The notes under the pieces are model-generated. The model had not been told where the DNA came from, ran no database searches, and saw only the letters and a list, made by a program, of their open reading frames with translations. From NCBI RefSeq assembly GCF_002159645.1, contig NZ_NFJB01000009.1:45593-109592 (forward strand): a stretch of DNA of 64,000 nucleotides, in the 5' to 3' direction. The stretch comes from Parabacteroides sp. An277. Lineage in GTDB: Bacteria; Bacteroidota; Bacteroidia; Bacteroidales; Tannerellaceae. Position 1 is the stretch's first letter; each line of letters opens with the position of its first letter. Made by a program: the position numbers and the translations under genes. This document shows, one piece after another, positions 49,001-56,813 of the stretch.

Positions 49001-50055
49001 ACCAGATTCAGCGTCGTATCGAATTGAACAACAAGTATGCAGGTGGTTCAGGCGTTGATTGGAAGAAGGAAATCTCTGATTATGCAGCTTATTTGGAAAA
49101 GAAAGGCCCGATTACCCCGGTTATGCCGGAACCGGAAAAACCGGTGAAGGTAAAGAACCTGAAGGTGAAAGGATGGCCTTTTGATGCGGAAGCTATCAAG
49201 GAGAAGCTGGCTGACGAGAAGGAAACACGTATGGAAATCGAATTGGCTCCGGGCGTGAAGATGACGTTTGTCCGTATCCCGGCTGGACAATTCGTGATGG
49301 GTAGTTATCATGGCGAATCGGATGCGCGTCCGACGGCCAAGGTGAAGATTGACAAATCGTTCTGGATGGGCGAATTGGAGGTTACTAATCAACAATACAA
49401 TGTCTTCTTCCCGAAACATGACAGTCGCCACATGGATCAGCAGTGGAAAGACCACGTGCACCAGGGTTATGTGGCAAACGACCCGGATCAACCGGTTATC
49501 CGCGTAAGCTATAACGACGCAATGGAATTCTGCAAGCAGTTGAGCGAAAAGACGGGCTTGCATGTGACGTTGCCGACCGAGGCTCAATGGGAATGGGCTT
49601 GCCGCGCAGGTAGCGACGAGGACTTCTGGTTTGGCAACCTGAATGCAGACTTCGGTAAGATGGAGAACTTGGCGGATGAAACAACCAATTTGTTGGCAGT
49701 AAGTGGTATCGATCCGCAGCCAATGCCTAAGACCAGCTTCTGGTATAAGTATTATACATTCTTGCCGAAGGTGGAAAGCGTCAACGATGGCAGCTTGATT
49801 CAGATTGCAGGCAAGAAGTACGAAGCGAATCCGTTTGGTTTGTATAACATGCACGGAAACGTAGCGGAATGGACTCGTTCGGATTATCTGCCTTATCCGT
49901 ATAAGGAGAATTCGAAGGAAACTTCTGAATATAAGGTGGTACGTGGTGGTTCATGGGTTGAACGTCCGAAGTTCTCGACGGCTTATAGCCGCAAGGCTTA
50001 CTATCCGTGGCAACCGGTATTCAATGTCGGTTTCCGCGTAATCATTGAAGATTGA
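46054..50055 (+). CDS. HzsA-like di-heme protein fused to a formylglycine-generating-enzyme-type domain
   Basis: 1333 aa from ATG 46054 (the frame could open at TTG 46048). Signal peptide 1-21 (TVLWAAP). Residues about 65-190 form an NPCBM-like domain (VLVTAGGPDGTDYDQAVWANA, HGVFCHANGTLVYPL). About 380-870 is a propeller-type domain with the pattern of hydrazine-synthase-alpha-related proteins (HAYEYAYVKTQSDHNWHGIQ, IQWMRSWLTGQPGEVVSCVGCHE). Heme c motifs are CVGCH (824-828) and CIACH (874-878). From about 1060 a SUMF1/FGE-sulfatase domain ends the protein (VRIPAGQFVMGSY, WGNVAEW-type MHGNVAEWTRS, VVRGGSW). The combination suggests a periplasmic redox enzyme, probably not hydrazine synthesis. 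Function unknown. Confidence 0.8.
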   Translation: MNRFQILASVLLSTSTVLWAAPKQDTESWIDASVKAKSELLAKLKEAGMPVISQWVKHKQKAQPFSVDVKGLEKLVLVTAGGPDGTDYDQAVWANARLIKADGTEVWLDEIPYEYGVAGWAKPKMNTNAYDHEIIIDGKEYKHGVFCHANGTLVYPLNGEYVRFEAEVGIDDSSSGGSVFFQALNVMPGKVGEALNAKYPNEISMLGSVLDGLDSWLITADASVEKQAVEKALSHLKDKTYFAGLAKQIESETDVNTQIHKYLELLEQIQNVATIQDELAWLNVDAIQKAYDDMKKRKGYDTAKYGPMLDELLALNKKGFDGIYKGDEQAMADARKALANKRAILMGNTLLDKDKIVATRFKLGVKARQAMAPDLGTQANNWSNQESARRGGFDAEIVELSNLRGDTVQMRQVYKAKYGSSIADLKLHWDGDRVMFTQMMPDKRWNIHEVKLDGTGYHPMMEMKEPDLEFYDGTYLPDGRIIAISNIGYQGVPCVSGDDPVGNMVLYNPKDQSMRRITFDQDANWNPTIMANGKVMYTRWEYTDLTHYYSRIVMHMNPDGTEQKALYGSGSMFPNSTFDVQPLPGHPSAFVGIISGHHGVARSGRLILFDPSKARKGAAGMTQEIPYHDRPIVEEIKDQLVDGVWPQFVKPMPLNDKYYLVSAKLSPDDLWGLYLVDVFDNVTCIYKAEGEGYISPILVRKTTTPPAIPDRVKLNDKEATVFIQDIYTGEGLQGVPRGTVKELRIHAYEYAYVKTQSDHNWHGIQSGWDIKRLLGTVPVEEDGSVIFKIPANTPISIQPIDKDGAAIQWMRSWLTGQPGEVVSCVGCHEDQNEIAIPKRVIASQKAATPLKAPEGGTRSFTFDLEIQPILDRACIACHNGEGKAFDLRGGKKDKLGYGTSYLNLHPYVHRQGGEGDMLVLYPYEYYQNTSELVRLLKKGHHNVKLTEEEWKTLYNWIDYNAPDKGYFNANVLGKEIIPYQGFDQIQRRIELNNKYAGGSGVDWKKEISDYAAYLEKKGPITPVMPEPEKPVKVKNLKVKGWPFDAEAIKEKLADEKETRMEIELAPGVKMTFVRIPAGQFVMGSYHGESDARPTAKVKIDKSFWMGELEVTNQQYNVFFPKHDSRHMDQQWKDHVHQGYVANDPDQPVIRVSYNDAMEFCKQLSEKTGLHVTLPTEAQWEWACRAGSDEDFWFGNLNADFGKMENLADETTNLLAVSGIDPQPMPKTSFWYKYYTFLPKVESVNDGSLIQIAGKKYEANPFGLYNMHGNVAEWTRSDYLPYPYKENSKETSEYKVVRGGSWVERPKFSTAYSRKAYYPWQPVFNVGFRVIIED

Positions 50056-50161
50056 GATTTGAACTGATGGGTTTTCCGGCGGCTCTAAGTAGCCGTCGGA
50101 AGGCCGATTGGTTAAAAAAGGAAAAATGCCGGGCTTGGATGAGGGCGGAAAATGCCGTTTA

Positions 50162-50400
50162 GAGTCTAAATTTGGCTCTCATTCAAAATGAGTGTTAAAT
50201 ACAGAGTCTAAATTCGGTTCTCCGTCAAAATGAAAGTTAAATACAGCATCTGAATTTGCCTTCTTGTTAGAAGGAAAGTTAAATTCAGGGTCTAAATTTG
50301 ATTTTCGGTCAGAAGGAGAGCCTAATTTAGAGTCTAAATTCGATTTTCGCTCAGAAGGAAAGCCTAATTTAGAGTCTAAATTCGATTTTCAGCCTGTCGG
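50162..50400. repeat. Tandem array of 42-bp units, five and a partial sixth
   Basis: The unit start G(A/C/G)(G/A)TCTAAATT stands at 50162, 50204, 50246, 50288, 50330 and 50372: exactly 42 bp each. Local hairpins change in concert (CTCATTCAAAATGAG in unit 1, CCTTCTTGTTAGAAGG in unit 3). It fills the gap between the HzsA-like gene and the CcsBA gene. At 50074-50100 a stem CCGGCGGCT/AGCCGTCGG may end the upstream transcript. Confidence 0.92.
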
Positions 50401-50457
50401 CAAGTCTCTTTTGGCGACTATAAAATGAATTGAGACTAAAAGCGTATTGATAAATAC

Positions 50458-52911
50458 ATGAAATCGGTCCTGTTGAAACTATTTTCTTCGTATCGGACAA
50501 CCTTTGTGTTGATGCTGGTATATGCCATTTGTCTGGCGGCGGCTACTTGGATAGAGAAACAAGCTGGGACGCCGGCGGCCAAGGCTTGGGTGTACCATGC
50601 GCCGCTGTTTTTTTTGTGGCAATTCCTGATGGTGGTGAATTTCGTTGTGATTGCATGGCGGAAAAAGTTGGTAAGCCAAGGGAAATGGAGTGTATTGGTA
50701 TTGCATGCGGCCTTTATCGTGATTTTGGCAGGAGCGTTTTGTTCGCATCTCTTTAGCGAGGAGGGGATTTTGCACCTGAGAGAGGGAGAGAAGAGCAATC
50801 AGATAGCCATCCGCCTGGATGGGGACAAGATGGCGTTCCACACGTTGCCGTTTGAAGTAGAGTTGGAGGATTTTATTTTGAAGCGTTATCCGGGTTCGAT
50901 GAGTCCGTCGTCGTTTGAAAGCAAGATAAAGGTTTATGTAGATGGCCGGACGGAGGAGGCGCTTATTTTCATGAATAATGTATTGGATGTAAAGGGGTAT
51001 CGTTTCTACCAGGCATCGTATGACCCGGACGAGCTGGGCTCGGTTTTGTCCGTCAATCGCGATGTGGCTGGGCGGAATATAACGTATACGGGGTATTTCC
51101 TCCTGTTGGTCGGATTTATCCTGAGTTTGGTGGACAAGCATTCGCGTTTCATGTACTTGAAGCGCCGGTTAAAGCAGATTCATGCGGCCGAAAAGGTGGC
51201 GGCGCTTGTCCTCTTTTCTTTCTTATTTCCTATGAATATGAAGGCGGACGAGATGCCTGCCGACCTGCAGGCTATCGTGCAAAAATATGCCGTGGATAAA
51301 GCCCATGCGGCGAAGTTTGGCGCTTTGCCTGTGCAATTGGAAAATGGGCGCATGGTGCCATTGAATACGTTCTCGTCGGAAATCTTGCGTAAAATACATA
51401 AAGAAGACAAGCTGGGCGATTTGAATTCGGACCAATTCCTGCTGGGGTTGTTTTCGATGCCCGACATGTGGATGCGCGTCCCGTTGATTAGTTATTCCGA
51501 CGAAGAAATCGCGCAGAAGTTTGGTTTGCCCGAAAAGGCATGCGCCTATTTGCAAGTGTTCGACGAAGCGGGGAATTATAAATTCCAAGCCCAAGTAGAA
51601 GAGGCGTATGGAAAAGTACCCAACGAACGTACGCGCTTTGATAAGGATTTGATGAAGCTGGACGAGCAGGTGAATATCCTGCATCTTTTGTTTAATTACC
51701 AATTGGTCCGCATCTTCCCGGATGAAAATGATGCCAACCATCGTTGGTATGCGCCGGGCGACGACCTGTCGGTTTATAGCGGGAAGGATTCGATGTTTGT
51801 CTCGCATGTATTCCTTTGGTATATAGGCGAAGTGCAAACGGCTTTGCAGAGCCAAGATTGGAGCAAGGCGGACGAAGTATTGGGCATGATCAGTACTTAC
51901 CAGCAAGCTAAAGCGAAAGGCGTCGACATCAGCCCGAAGAAAATGCAGGCAGAGATTCGTTACAATGAAATGAATGTGTTCGGTCAATGCAAGGTGGGTT
52001 ATCTGGTGTTGGGCGGATTGCTGCTTATTGTTTCTTTCCTGCGTATGTTTTATCCTGTTTCAGGATTACGGTATGTGTCGTGGCTATTGATAGCGGGCGC
52101 TTTGGCCGTGTTCCTTTTCCACACGTATGGGATGGGGATGCGTTGGTATATCGGAGGTTATGCGCCCTGGAGCAATTCGTATGAGACGATGGTGTATGTT
52201 TCGTGGGCGACGGTCTTGGCGGGTTTCCTCTTTGTGAAGGGAAGCCGGATTACGTTGGCGTTGGCGGCATTGTTTGGCGGCATCATCCTGTTTGTTTCTG
52301 GTTTGAGCTGGATGGATCCGCAGATAAGTCCCTTGGTGCCGGTGTTGAAGTCGCCTTGGTTGATGTTCCATGTCGCGGTTATTGTGGCGGCCTATGGTTT
52401 CTTCGGCATTTGCGGTTTGCTGGGCATTACCAATTTGGCCATCATGTCGTTCGTGACGCCCAAGAACCGGGCGATGCTGACGACGCGGATGGAGGAGCTG
52501 ACCGTCGTAAACGAAATGGCGCTCCTGTTAGGCCTGGCGCTGATGAGCATCGGGACGTTCTTGGGCGCGATTTGGGCGAACGAATCGTGGGGCCGCTATT
52601 GGGGCTGGGACCCGAAAGAGACGTGGGCGTTGATCACGATGGTGGTCTATGCCTTGGTGGCGCATCTCCGCCTGATGCGGAAATGGTATAGCCTTTGGTC
52701 GTTCAATTTTTTGTCCGTATTGGCCTTTAGTTCCGTACTGATGACCTTCTTTGGGGTAAATTATTTCCTAAGCGGGATGCATTCGTATGGCGAGAATGAC
52801 CAAATTCATGCTATCTTTGCGTATCTGATCGGAAGCATCGTCGTCGTAGTGGCATTGGGTATTATGGCGCGATGGAAATATAGGCATAAAACAGCAGAAT
52901 TAGAGATATAA
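50458..52911 (+). CDS. ccsBA: Cytochrome c assembly protein, fused CcsB/CcsA (CcsBA)
   Basis: 817 aa. The N-terminal 230 residues are a ResB/CcsB-type part with membrane helices (VLMLVYAICLAAATWIEKQAG, LVLHAAFIVILAGAFCSHLF in parts); a periplasmic segment (about 240-500) follows; the C-terminal half is CcsA with the WWD heme-handling motif WGRYWGWDPKETWALI near 715. System II protein: carries heme across the inner membrane and attaches it to CxxCH. It directly serves the two di-heme proteins in this cluster. Confidence 0.93.
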   Translation: MKSVLLKLFSSYRTTFVLMLVYAICLAAATWIEKQAGTPAAKAWVYHAPLFFLWQFLMVVNFVVIAWRKKLVSQGKWSVLVLHAAFIVILAGAFCSHLFSEEGILHLREGEKSNQIAIRLDGDKMAFHTLPFEVELEDFILKRYPGSMSPSSFESKIKVYVDGRTEEALIFMNNVLDVKGYRFYQASYDPDELGSVLSVNRDVAGRNITYTGYFLLLVGFILSLVDKHSRFMYLKRRLKQIHAAEKVAALVLFSFLFPMNMKADEMPADLQAIVQKYAVDKAHAAKFGALPVQLENGRMVPLNTFSSEILRKIHKEDKLGDLNSDQFLLGLFSMPDMWMRVPLISYSDEEIAQKFGLPEKACAYLQVFDEAGNYKFQAQVEEAYGKVPNERTRFDKDLMKLDEQVNILHLLFNYQLVRIFPDENDANHRWYAPGDDLSVYSGKDSMFVSHVFLWYIGEVQTALQSQDWSKADEVLGMISTYQQAKAKGVDISPKKMQAEIRYNEMNVFGQCKVGYLVLGGLLLIVSFLRMFYPVSGLRYVSWLLIAGALAVFLFHTYGMGMRWYIGGYAPWSNSYETMVYVSWATVLAGFLFVKGSRITLALAALFGGIILFVSGLSWMDPQISPLVPVLKSPWLMFHVAVIVAAYGFFGICGLLGITNLAIMSFVTPKNRAMLTTRMEELTVVNEMALLLGLALMSIGTFLGAIWANESWGRYWGWDPKETWALITMVVYALVAHLRLMRKWYSLWSFNFLSVLAFSSVLMTFFGVNYFLSGMHSYGENDQIHAIFAYLIGSIVVVVALGIMARWKYRHKTAELEI

Positions 52912-52948
52912 TTTGTTTCATTTATAAATATAAAAAAGTAGTAATGCT

Positions 52949-53266
52949 ATGAGAACATTGAATCATTTTGGCATTCCGGTAAACTATAAACCGGAAGGAG
53001 CAATGTACAATGCAGGGTTGAATGTCTGGTTGACGGACTATAGCAAAAGTGCGAACCGCATCGAGTTTATTTATTGGGAAGGCGGCGAAAGCCCATTGCC
53101 TGAATTGGTATTGAAAACCGCCCATATCGCGTATCAAGTGCCCTCTTTGGAAGAAGCCTTGAAGGGGCAGAAGGTTATCTTCGGGCCAGCTGTGTGCGAT
53201 GAACATCTGACGATTGCCTTCATCGAAGAAGAAGGTATTGCCCTCGAATTAATGGAAATCAAGTAA
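52949..53266 (+). CDS. Small VOC/glyoxalase-like protein
   Basis: 105 aa. MRTLNHFGIPV, KSANRIEFIYWEGG and HIAYQVPSLEEALKGQKVIFGPAV match the vicinal-oxygen-chelate fold (one beta-alpha-beta-beta-beta module per half); residues that could bind a metal are His and Glu near HIAYQV and ALELMEI. 10 nt before dhaK, so it belongs to the same pathway, perhaps as an epimerase or isomerase. Not assigned further. Confidence 0.7.
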   Translation: MRTLNHFGIPVNYKPEGAMYNAGLNVWLTDYSKSANRIEFIYWEGGESPLPELVLKTAHIAYQVPSLEEALKGQKVIFGPAVCDEHLTIAFIEEEGIALELMEIK

Positions 53267-53276
53267 TAACTTTTAA

Positions 53277-54299
53277 ATGGTAGAAATTATGGCTGAAGTA
53301 AAAACAAAATTTATCAACGATCCGCAACATATTACGCCGGAATTATTGGAAGGATATGTATTGGCGTATCCGAATCAGGTGAAATTGGGTGGTGAAAACA
53401 TTGTCGTACGTGCCAACCCGAAGAGCGAAGACAAAGTGGCTATTGTGACTTTGGGCGGCTCGGGGCATGAACCTGCTTTGAGTGGCTTCGTGGGCGAAGG
53501 TATGTTGGATTGCTCCGTAGTAGGCGATATCTTTGCCGCTCCGGGTGCGCAGCGTGTATTCCAGGCGTTGCAATTGATGAAGCGTGAAGCCGGCATCTTG
53601 TTAGTGGTATTGAATCACTCGGGCGACGTGATGAGCGCGAACATGGCTTGTCAGTTGGCGGCTCGTGTAGGCATCAAAGTAAAGCAAATCTTGACGCATG
53701 ATGATATCAGCGCGGGTATTGGCGCAGACGATAAGGACCGCCGCGGTTTGGCGGGTTGCGTGCCTTTGTTCAAGATTTTGGGCGCCGCTTCGGAAGAGGG
53801 CAAGAGCTTGGACGAATTGGTAGAAATCGGCGAACGTTATACGAAGCATTGCGCGACGTTGGCCGTGGCTATGCGTTCTTGCACGCATCCGCAGAATGGC
53901 GAAACGATTTCCGACCTGCCTGAAGGCATTATGGAAATCGGTATGGGTCAGCATGGCGAAGGCGGTGGCGGCCAGAAACCGCTTGTATCGGCCGATGATA
54001 CGGCTGCCGAGATGGTTGATTTGCTTTGCCAGCAATTAAAGCCCGCAGCAGGGAGCAAGATGCTGTTGATTATCAATGGCGTCGGCGCGACTACTCACAT
54101 GGAGTTGAATATCGTCTTCCGCAAAGCGTATATGGAATTGAAGGCGCGCGGTCTTGAAGTGGCTTGCAGCCGCATTCAGGAGATTCTGACGGTTCAGGAA
54201 CAGGCCGGATTCCAGATGATTATGGCTGTCTTGGATGATGACCATATTGCTTATTTGAACAAGATGTCTAACGCTCCGTATTGGGCAACAATAGGATAA
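53277..54299 (+). CDS. dhaK: Dihydroxyacetone-kinase-like subunit DhaK
   Basis: 340 aa (336 if ATG 53289 is used, MAEVKTKFIND). LGGSGHEPALSGFVGEGMLD supplies the conserved His near 60, and MEIGMGQHGEGG the substrate-forming His near 225, which binds the ketose covalently as a hemiaminal. It binds dihydroxyacetone or a related ketose. The family partner DhaL follows after 3 nt. No DhaM-type PTS protein is adjacent, and Bacteroidales generally lack it, so ATP is the probable donor. The real substrate may be erythrulose or an AI-2-like compound, given the LsrF-type neighbour. Confidence 0.9.
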   Translation: MVEIMAEVKTKFINDPQHITPELLEGYVLAYPNQVKLGGENIVVRANPKSEDKVAIVTLGGSGHEPALSGFVGEGMLDCSVVGDIFAAPGAQRVFQALQLMKREAGILLVVLNHSGDVMSANMACQLAARVGIKVKQILTHDDISAGIGADDKDRRGLAGCVPLFKILGAASEEGKSLDELVEIGERYTKHCATLAVAMRSCTHPQNGETISDLPEGIMEIGMGQHGEGGGGQKPLVSADDTAAEMVDLLCQQLKPAAGSKMLLIINGVGATTHMELNIVFRKAYMELKARGLEVACSRIQEILTVQEQAGFQMIMAVLDDDHIAYLNKMSNAPYWATIG

Positions 54300-54302
54300 G
54301 CT

Positions 54303-54920
54303 ATGGATAAATTGACAATTGCTGATTTCAAAGCCATGCTCGACATGGCTTTGAAGAATATCAAAGCCAAAGAGGAGGAATTCTCTAAGTTGGATGCTGT
54401 TATAGGAGATGGCGATCATGGTACGGCTATCGTTACGGCCTTGTCGTGTGTAGTTCGTTCGGCTCAGCAGGGAACTGAATTTAAATCGATGTTGAGCGAT
54501 ATGGGCATGAATGTGATGCTGGAAGTGAGCGGCTCGACAAGTACGTTGCTGGGCGCTTTGTTCTTGGGCATGAGTGATTGTGCGGAAGGAACGGAATTGG
54601 ATGCCGACGGCGTTCGGAAGATGTTTGCCGGCGGCTTGGCCAATGTGCAACAACAGACGGCTGCCAAAGTGGGCGACAAGACGATGATGGATGCGTTGGT
54701 TCCGGCAGTCGAAGCGATGAAGGCTTGTGCTTCTTCAGACATTCGGGAAATCCTGGAAGCGGGAGCCAAGGCTGCTTTAGCCGGTGCGGAAGCTACTATT
54801 CCGATGAAGGCGAACTTTGGCCGTGCGCGCAATTATGGCGAGCGTTCGGTAGGTTATATGGATAGCGGTGCGGCTTCTTGGAGTTGCCTGTTTGCTTCTT
54901 TCGCCGAAGCGTTGAAATAA
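54303..54920 (+). CDS. dhaL: Dihydroxyacetone-kinase-like subunit DhaL
   Basis: 205 aa. The nucleotide-binding motif AVIGDGDHGTAIV (about 33-45) contains the three metal-binding Asp residues of DhaL; the all-helical barrel follows, with the SGSTSTLLG loop. It supplies the phosphate to the ketose bound on DhaK. Located between dhaK and the LsrF-like gene, in one operon. Confidence 0.92.
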   Translation: MDKLTIADFKAMLDMALKNIKAKEEEFSKLDAVIGDGDHGTAIVTALSCVVRSAQQGTEFKSMLSDMGMNVMLEVSGSTSTLLGALFLGMSDCAEGTELDADGVRKMFAGGLANVQQQTAAKVGDKTMMDALVPAVEAMKACASSDIREILEAGAKAALAGAEATIPMKANFGRARNYGERSVGYMDSGAASWSCLFASFAEALK

Positions 54921-54950
54921 GATATGTTTAACTTTTAATTTTTGAATAAT

Positions 54951-55823
54951 ATGCCAGATATGGAAGGCTTCAGAGAAGCCAATAACTTTGGATTAGGTCA
55001 AGCGCAAGCGGTGGATAATTTTCATGTGAAAGGTGCGTCCAATCTCCCATGGGGAATGAAAGACCGTTTGTCTCGTATTTTTAACCCCAAGTCGGGAAAA
55101 GCGGTATTGCTTGCGTTCGACCATGGTTTTATTATGGGACCGACTTCCGGTCTTGAACGCATTGATTTGAGTATCGTTCCGTTGCTTGAATATGCGGATT
55201 GCTTGATGTGTACGCGCGGGATTCTGCAATCGTCTATCCCTGCGGCTACAAACAAGCCAGTTTGTTTGCGTTCGGATGCAGGTTCGTCTATCTTGACGGA
55301 GTTGAACCGCAACGTGCTTATCGACGTAGAGGACGCTATCCGTTACAATGCGTCGGCTATGGCGGTTATGTTTGCCGCAGGCGACGAGGAACGTGAAGCG
55401 ATTACAGCAGCTAATTTGGTGAAGGCGGTCGATTTGGGCAATCGTTACGGCATTCCCGTTATGGGTGTGACGGCTGTCGGCAAGCAGATGGCTCGTGATG
55501 CGCGTTACTTCGCGTTGGCTTCTCGTATGTGTGCCGAGAACGGTGCCAGCATTGTGAAGACTTACTATTGCGAAGGTTTCGAACGGGTAGCAGCTACTTG
55601 TCCGGTGCCTATCGTGATTGCAGGCGGCAAGAAGGTGCCCGAACTGGATGCCCTTAAGCTTTGCTATAACGCAATCCAAGACGGGGCTGCCGGTGTGGAT
55701 ATGGGCCGTAATGTGTTCCAGAGCGAGCATCCGGCTGCGATGATTCAGGCTGTCCATGCGGTTGTTCACGACGGTATCACGGCGGAACAAGGTTATGAAA
55801 TGTATCAAGATTTGAGCAAATAA
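54951..55823 (+). CDS. LsrF-like class I aldolase/thiolase
   Basis: 290 aa from ATG 54951 (TTG 54942 also opens the frame). It follows E. coli LsrF closely by memory comparison: RLSRIFNPKSGK, LLAFDHGFIMGPT, GLERIDLSIVPL, CTRGILQSS, VKTYYCEGFERV, IAGGKKVPE and GVDMGRNVFQSEHP. The two lysines in VKTYY and GGKK match the class I active site. LsrF splits phospho-HPD, the processed form of autoinducer 2; relatives are FbaB-type aldolases. Next to DhaKL here, so the substrate is probably a phosphorylated ketose. Orthology is strong, substrate unsure. Confidence 0.85.
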   Translation: MPDMEGFREANNFGLGQAQAVDNFHVKGASNLPWGMKDRLSRIFNPKSGKAVLLAFDHGFIMGPTSGLERIDLSIVPLLEYADCLMCTRGILQSSIPAATNKPVCLRSDAGSSILTELNRNVLIDVEDAIRYNASAMAVMFAAGDEEREAITAANLVKAVDLGNRYGIPVMGVTAVGKQMARDARYFALASRMCAENGASIVKTYYCEGFERVAATCPVPIVIAGGKKVPELDALKLCYNAIQDGAAGVDMGRNVFQSEHPAAMIQAVHAVVHDGITAEQGYEMYQDLSK

Positions 55824-55825
55824 AG

Positions 55826-56719
55826 ATGAAAACATTGTTTTTATCGGTAGCGTTGGCTATCGTGGGTTTCCTCTTTTCCGCTTGTAGCTCGTCGCCTGCT
55901 TCCGAGAAGCTTTTGCTGGCGGGTTCGGGTTGGAACAAGATGGTGATCATCGACAAGGCTTCCAAACAGGTGCAATGGGAATATCCCTTGGAAGCGGGTT
56001 GGGAATGCAACTCGGCTGTATGGACTCCCGACGGGAAAATTCTTTTCTCGTATAAGAAAGGGGCCCGCTTGATGGACCAGGATGGAAACATCCTTTGGGA
56101 TATCCCTGCTTCGGAAGGTTCGGAGTTCCAGACGGCGCGCGTGCTCCCAGACGGCAACTACTTGGTCGCTTCTTGTGGGCATCCCACCCGTATTTTAGAG
56201 GTGAACCAAGCCGGCGATATCTTGTTTGAGCTGAACTACGAGACGGGTATCGAAGACCCGCACGCGCAATTCCGCCAGATTTATAAGAATGCGCAGGGTA
56301 ATTACATGATACCTTTGTTCCAAACAGCGGAAATACGTGAGATTAGTCCGAAGGGCGAAGTCGTGCGCACGGTGAAATTGCCGGGCAATGGCTATTGCGT
56401 CATTCCGCTTCCGAACGGAAACTACCTCGCGGCGTGCGGCGATTCGCATTGCTACGTGGAGTTCAACCTCGAATCGGGTGAAATCTTGCGTACTGTGAAG
56501 TCGGGCGACATCGAAGGAACGGAATTCTGCTTCGTAGCGCAGTTGCTCCCGACGGCCGACGGCGGCTTGTATATCTGCAATTGGCAGGGACACGACCCCA
56601 CGGTGGCCGACAAGCACATCCCGCAACTTATCGAAATAGATAAGAGCGGCAAAATCGTATGGGACGTGAACGATAATCAGAACTTCGGCATGATTTCGTC
56701 TATTTCAGTCGTGAAATAA
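55826..56719 (+). CDS. PQQ/WD-type beta-propeller lipoprotein
   Basis: 297 aa. Lipobox FLFSAC (Cys20). The body consists of propeller strands of the type WTPDGKILFSYKKGARLMDQDG, VLPDGNYLVAS, PLPNGNYLAACGD, which resemble arylsulfotransferase or quinoprotein propellers without the catalytic part. Starts 2 nt after the LsrF-like gene and closes the cluster. It may bind or sense the substrate at the membrane. Confidence 0.75.
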   Translation: MKTLFLSVALAIVGFLFSACSSSPASEKLLLAGSGWNKMVIIDKASKQVQWEYPLEAGWECNSAVWTPDGKILFSYKKGARLMDQDGNILWDIPASEGSEFQTARVLPDGNYLVASCGHPTRILEVNQAGDILFELNYETGIEDPHAQFRQIYKNAQGNYMIPLFQTAEIREISPKGEVVRTVKLPGNGYCVIPLPNGNYLAACGDSHCYVEFNLESGEILRTVKSGDIEGTEFCFVAQLLPTADGGLYICNWQGHDPTVADKHIPQLIEIDKSGKIVWDVNDNQNFGMISSISVVK

Positions 56720-56739
56720 GTTAATTGTCTGAATACGCT

Positions 56740-56790
56740 GAAGGGGCTGTCTGGGTGTTTGCCTGGGCGCCCCTTTTTTTATTATATTTG
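56740..56790 (+). terminator. Terminator with a promoter laid over it
   Basis: AAGGGGC (56740) pairs with GCCCCTT before a run of T, closing the cluster. On the same bases a promoter for the next gene is predicted: TTTG at 56758-56761, 21-nt spacer, TATATTTG at 56783-56790. The T-run belongs to both. Confidence 0.6.
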
Positions 56791-56813
56791 CACCATATAA
56801 AAAAGAGAATAGA

